Both the position numbers and the translations under genes were made by a program. Shown one piece after another: positions 59,061 through 64,000 of a stretch of DNA of 64,000 nucleotides. The notes under the pieces were generated by a model. That model did not search any database. It had not been told where the DNA came from and saw nothing but the letters and a program-made list of their open reading frames with translations. This stretch comes from Luzula sylvatica. Its lineage: Eukaryota > Streptophyta > Magnoliopsida > Poales > Juncaceae. The DNA lies in assembly GCA_946800325.1 (NCBI GenBank), contig OX326960.1, positions 13,850,393 through 13,914,392 of the forward strand, in the 5' to 3' direction. Every line of letters starts with the position of its first letter. Positions within the stretch are counted from its first letter, which is position 1.

Positions 59061-60280
59061 TATTAAAAAATGGGGACTTCTATGGTATACCTAAGGGTAT
59101 GAATATTTAAACAATTAATTATTGGGTGACCTTATTGTAAGAGCTAGCATGACTTAATTAATAACGATTTCAAAATTCTTTTATCAAATGATCATTATAC
59201 CCCTATTTGTGATGATTGATATTTATTACATTTATCTATTACTATTATTATTTTTGATAAATCTTGTAAAACTATTTTTTCTAATATCATGAAGAACCAA
59301 TATATATTAATTTTCATATGTATATATATGACTTACAATTTGAATGATCTTTTATGATGAGAAAAAATTAAGGACGTTAATATTTTATATATATGAAATA
59401 TTTTGTTTGCATAATTTTTGGAAGATAATAACAATAATAAATAAGTGAAATAAATATTAATTATCATAAATACGGGTATAGTGATTATTTGATCATCAAT
59501 TTGAGCGTAAATTATTTGATCACGTTTTTTACAAAACAAAAACCGCATAGCACTATTTCTGAATTTATAACTCAAATTGGTAAATGCTAGCACCAAAATG
59601 ACTGAACAAAAAAAAAATTGAAAGAGAACCTAAAGCACGAAACGTGCTTTTACGGCTCAAATATTGTATTGATAAGTTTTCTAAACATACACTAACATTT
59701 CAAACATGAAACCCTAATGATCTTAGAAAGTCAAAACCCGAAAACAACTTTACTTCATCGACACAATTCTAAGCGGGCCATGCTTTCTCTAAAATGTAGT
59801 GACCTATTGTAGTACATGCCGCAATCTATCCATTCTTTGTTTATGAAACCTTGTTGAATACCGTCGCATTATCCTTGTGTATCGTACATTCATTCACGGA
59901 GCTTCTGAAGGTACCGTCCGAAAATCCATTTTCCACTCGTTCTAGCACAACCAATTCGATATTTCTTGCAACCAAGATCCGTCAGTTTCGATCTCTTTAA
60001 ACGACCTGATCCGGCCACTGTTGTACCAAATTGGAAGGATCTCTATACCGGAAGAGAAGTTCGTGGAGTTTCGATGTTTAGGTGGGGTTGGGGATTGGGG
60101 AGGGAGGTCGGGGTTAGAAGTCGGAGGGGAAATGATGGTAGGACTTAGAAGCCGTGGAAGAAGTCAAATCCAAAGATGTGGATTCGGTAAAAACGGGTTG
60201 TAAAGAAACTAAAATGGACCGCAAGCAATGACAACACACAAGTGCAAGTCTTTATCAATTCTTAGTTTGTTGTACCGGTA
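59061..60280. other. Intergenic DNA, no gene seen
   Basis: AT-rich to about 59620, including a short piece of repeat S at 59540-59610. From 59620 to 60200 the base composition is more balanced, but the short frames show no recognisable domain. A perfect 8-bp hairpin (AAAGCACG/CGTGCTTT) is at 59632-59650. Confidence 0.5.
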
Positions 60281-60289
60281 ATTACATCA

Positions 60290-61310
60290 GTAATCCACCT
60301 GACAATCAGAGCCAACTCAGAGCTGCTCGTGATCGATAAATTCGTCTCTCAACTAAGTGCCACTTGTAATTGATCGATTCGTCGCTAACTCAGAGCTACT
60401 CGTCATCGATAGAACCTCGCAAAACTGCTCAATTAAACAGCCTCATAATAGGCACTAAAAATCAGTAATCGACGGAACCTCGCAATCGATAGAACCTCGC
60501 AAAACAACCTCATAATTGATAGAGGGCAAAAACAGCCTCAATAGACACCCTCACAAAGAGTTCAATAAACAACCTCATAAGCATCCTCGTAATCAATATA
60601 ACCTCTTACTAAACTATCAATCATCTGCCTTAATGGAGACAACGGTGACCTTAACATCAGCAACCTCAAATTCGGCCTTAATTGAGACATTAACAACCCC
60701 AAAATCGCCTTAGCAGAGCTTGGGAACCTTAATCGGCCTCAATAACCTCTGTAACCTCAGTAACCGCAATAAACAACCCCAAAATCGGTAACCTCAGTAA
60801 CCCTAAGCCCCAGCAGCACGTAAGAGAGACAAGAAGAGAGATAAAACTCTAGCAGAACATAGGAGAATAGAGGTAAAAACGGAGCTCGATAGACGAATTG
60901 GATAACAAAGATAGATTGGTAAATCGAGGTCAGTGGACTCATATGTAAACCCTAAGTTCTCACGCTATCAACAATAGTAATCAGAGAACTATGGTAAATC
61001 TAGTAATCGATTACACTAGCTACGCTAGTAATGAGCTGCTGCCTTGTTCAAATCGGCAACACTCCAATCACAAAAATCTGGTAAATCTCCAATCGAAGAA
61101 ATTGATAACACTCCAATGAGAAAAAACTGATAAATCAATAGCACTCCAATCAGAGAAATCGGGTAAATCAACAACACTAGCTACGATAGTAATCATCGTA
61201 TGTGTGTTCAGATTTGTTTCCTCTGCTACGATAGTAACGAGGACTTGAGGTACGAGAGTAATCAGTTTCATTTGCTCTGCTTGTGCAGATTTCTTTTATT
61301 CCTCGAGAAC
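60290..61310. repeat. Degenerate short-unit repeats
   Basis: Words recur irregularly: AACTCAGAGCT(A/G)CTCGT, ATCGATAGAACCTCGCAA, CAGCCTCATAAT, GTAACCTCAGTAACC, and CACTCCAATCA(G)A with AAATC. The pattern is of decayed minisatellites with units of roughly 20-40 bp. No coding frame. Confidence 0.6.
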
Positions 61311-61904
61311 AGTACCATAGAGGTGGTAGAAGAGGTTAGAGAGGGAGGAGAGTAGGAAGAGGAGAGGAGAGGCGAGGAGCCGCCTCCGCCCCAGATTCGC
61401 TTTGGAATCGCTTTTTACTCAACTACACTTTCTTGAAGGCAGAAATAATGATTTGAATGTTGACCCACTAGCCTTGTAATGGCAACAACATTGAGTTGAG
61501 TAATTTTGCAGACAATTCACGTTTATTTTAAGATATGGGAGGAAATTAATAACAAGGTGTTTGTATTTTGTGTATTGTTTTAACATATGGGAGGAAATTA
61601 ATAATGCGAGATGATTGTATTGATAATGCTAATCAATATGATAATTATATACTGATTTATTATTAATTATTGCATGATAAATATTAATTATACATAAATT
61701 GATTATAGTTTATTATATTAAAGGAGTTTAATTATAAATTTTGGAAAAGTTTATACAGATATTTAAAATCACTAAATTCAGTTTTGTTTATTCATACATA
61801 TTTTGCACGAACAAGACCAATTTTATTGCTAATCCGACAATTAATTCATTACAAGAAGTATTATCAAAATCCATCTCATCCATAAATTCGAAAACCATTT
61901 CAAA
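61311..61904. other. EPSPS 3' flank
   Basis: It holds a purine-rich tract (61318-61378), a remnant of repeat R (about 61480-61560) and, from about 61708, the segment shared with 33897-34088 directly after the EPSPS stop codon. The minus-strand 3' UTR should lie in 61.7-61.9 kb. Confidence 0.6.
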
Positions 61905-63990
<2,086 letters not shown>

Positions 63991-64000
63991 TGATTTACAA

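Noticed and set aside
59632..59650. Perfect 8-bp hairpin followed by T4, terminator or Helitron end
   Set aside because: No transcript unit ends here and no CTRR follows at the right distance on either strand.

Overview
This is plant nuclear DNA, most likely from a eudicot. It carries a spliced eight-exon nuclear EPSP synthase gene with a plastid transit peptide, Athila-type and Ty1/copia retrotransposons, Helitron ends, and an integrated badnavirus-like pararetrovirus. The species cannot be fixed from the sequence alone. Apart from the EPSPS gene at the right edge, almost everything is mobile, viral or repetitive.

Layout. (1) 1-8706: an Athila-type Ty3/gypsy element in head-to-tail form. 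The end of one gag-pol is followed by one 1.64 kb LTR, then the primer-binding site and gag of the next unit. The period is about 8.55 kb. (2) 8707-15395: a 6.7 kb degenerate (TAAC)n array. (3) 15396-27188: ruins of a minus-strand Ty3 chromovirus (integrase and RNase H remnants, polypurine tract, LTR-like DNA) interrupted by a Ty1/copia element at 21311-26038. Copies of one 1.18 kb segment lie at both outer ends. (4) 27189-33090: the same tetranucleotide array as (GTTA)n, flipping back to (TAAC)n near 31540. (5) 33510-36640: a partial EPSPS copy (exons 4-8, minus strand) broken by a hAT-like insertion. (6) 37311-48306: rearranged badnavirus-like sequence, one block on the plus strand and the rest on the minus strand, with three copies of the promoter/primer-binding region and no complete viral genome. 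(7) 48307-55099: AT-rich DNA with several tandem repeat families and six copies of a hairpin-forming motif whose stems covary, ending at a clear Helitron 3' terminus. (8) 55100-61904: intergenic DNA built from repeats shared with the flanks of the other EPSPS copies. It includes a second, badly decayed EPSPS fragment, a non-autonomous Helitron with a paralogous empty site, and a foldback MITE. (9) 61905-63990: an apparently intact EPSPS gene on the minus strand.

The only gene with a clear host function is EPSPS, the plastid shikimate-pathway enzyme targeted by glyphosate. The Thr and Pro of its TAMRP motif are wild type. Two broken paralogues share its flanking repeats, so the locus has a history of local duplication. 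The most unusual signal is the hairpin family at 51.0-54.1 kb: its loop is conserved while its stems change on both sides together. That pattern is expected of selection on an RNA (or DNA) fold rather than on sequence.
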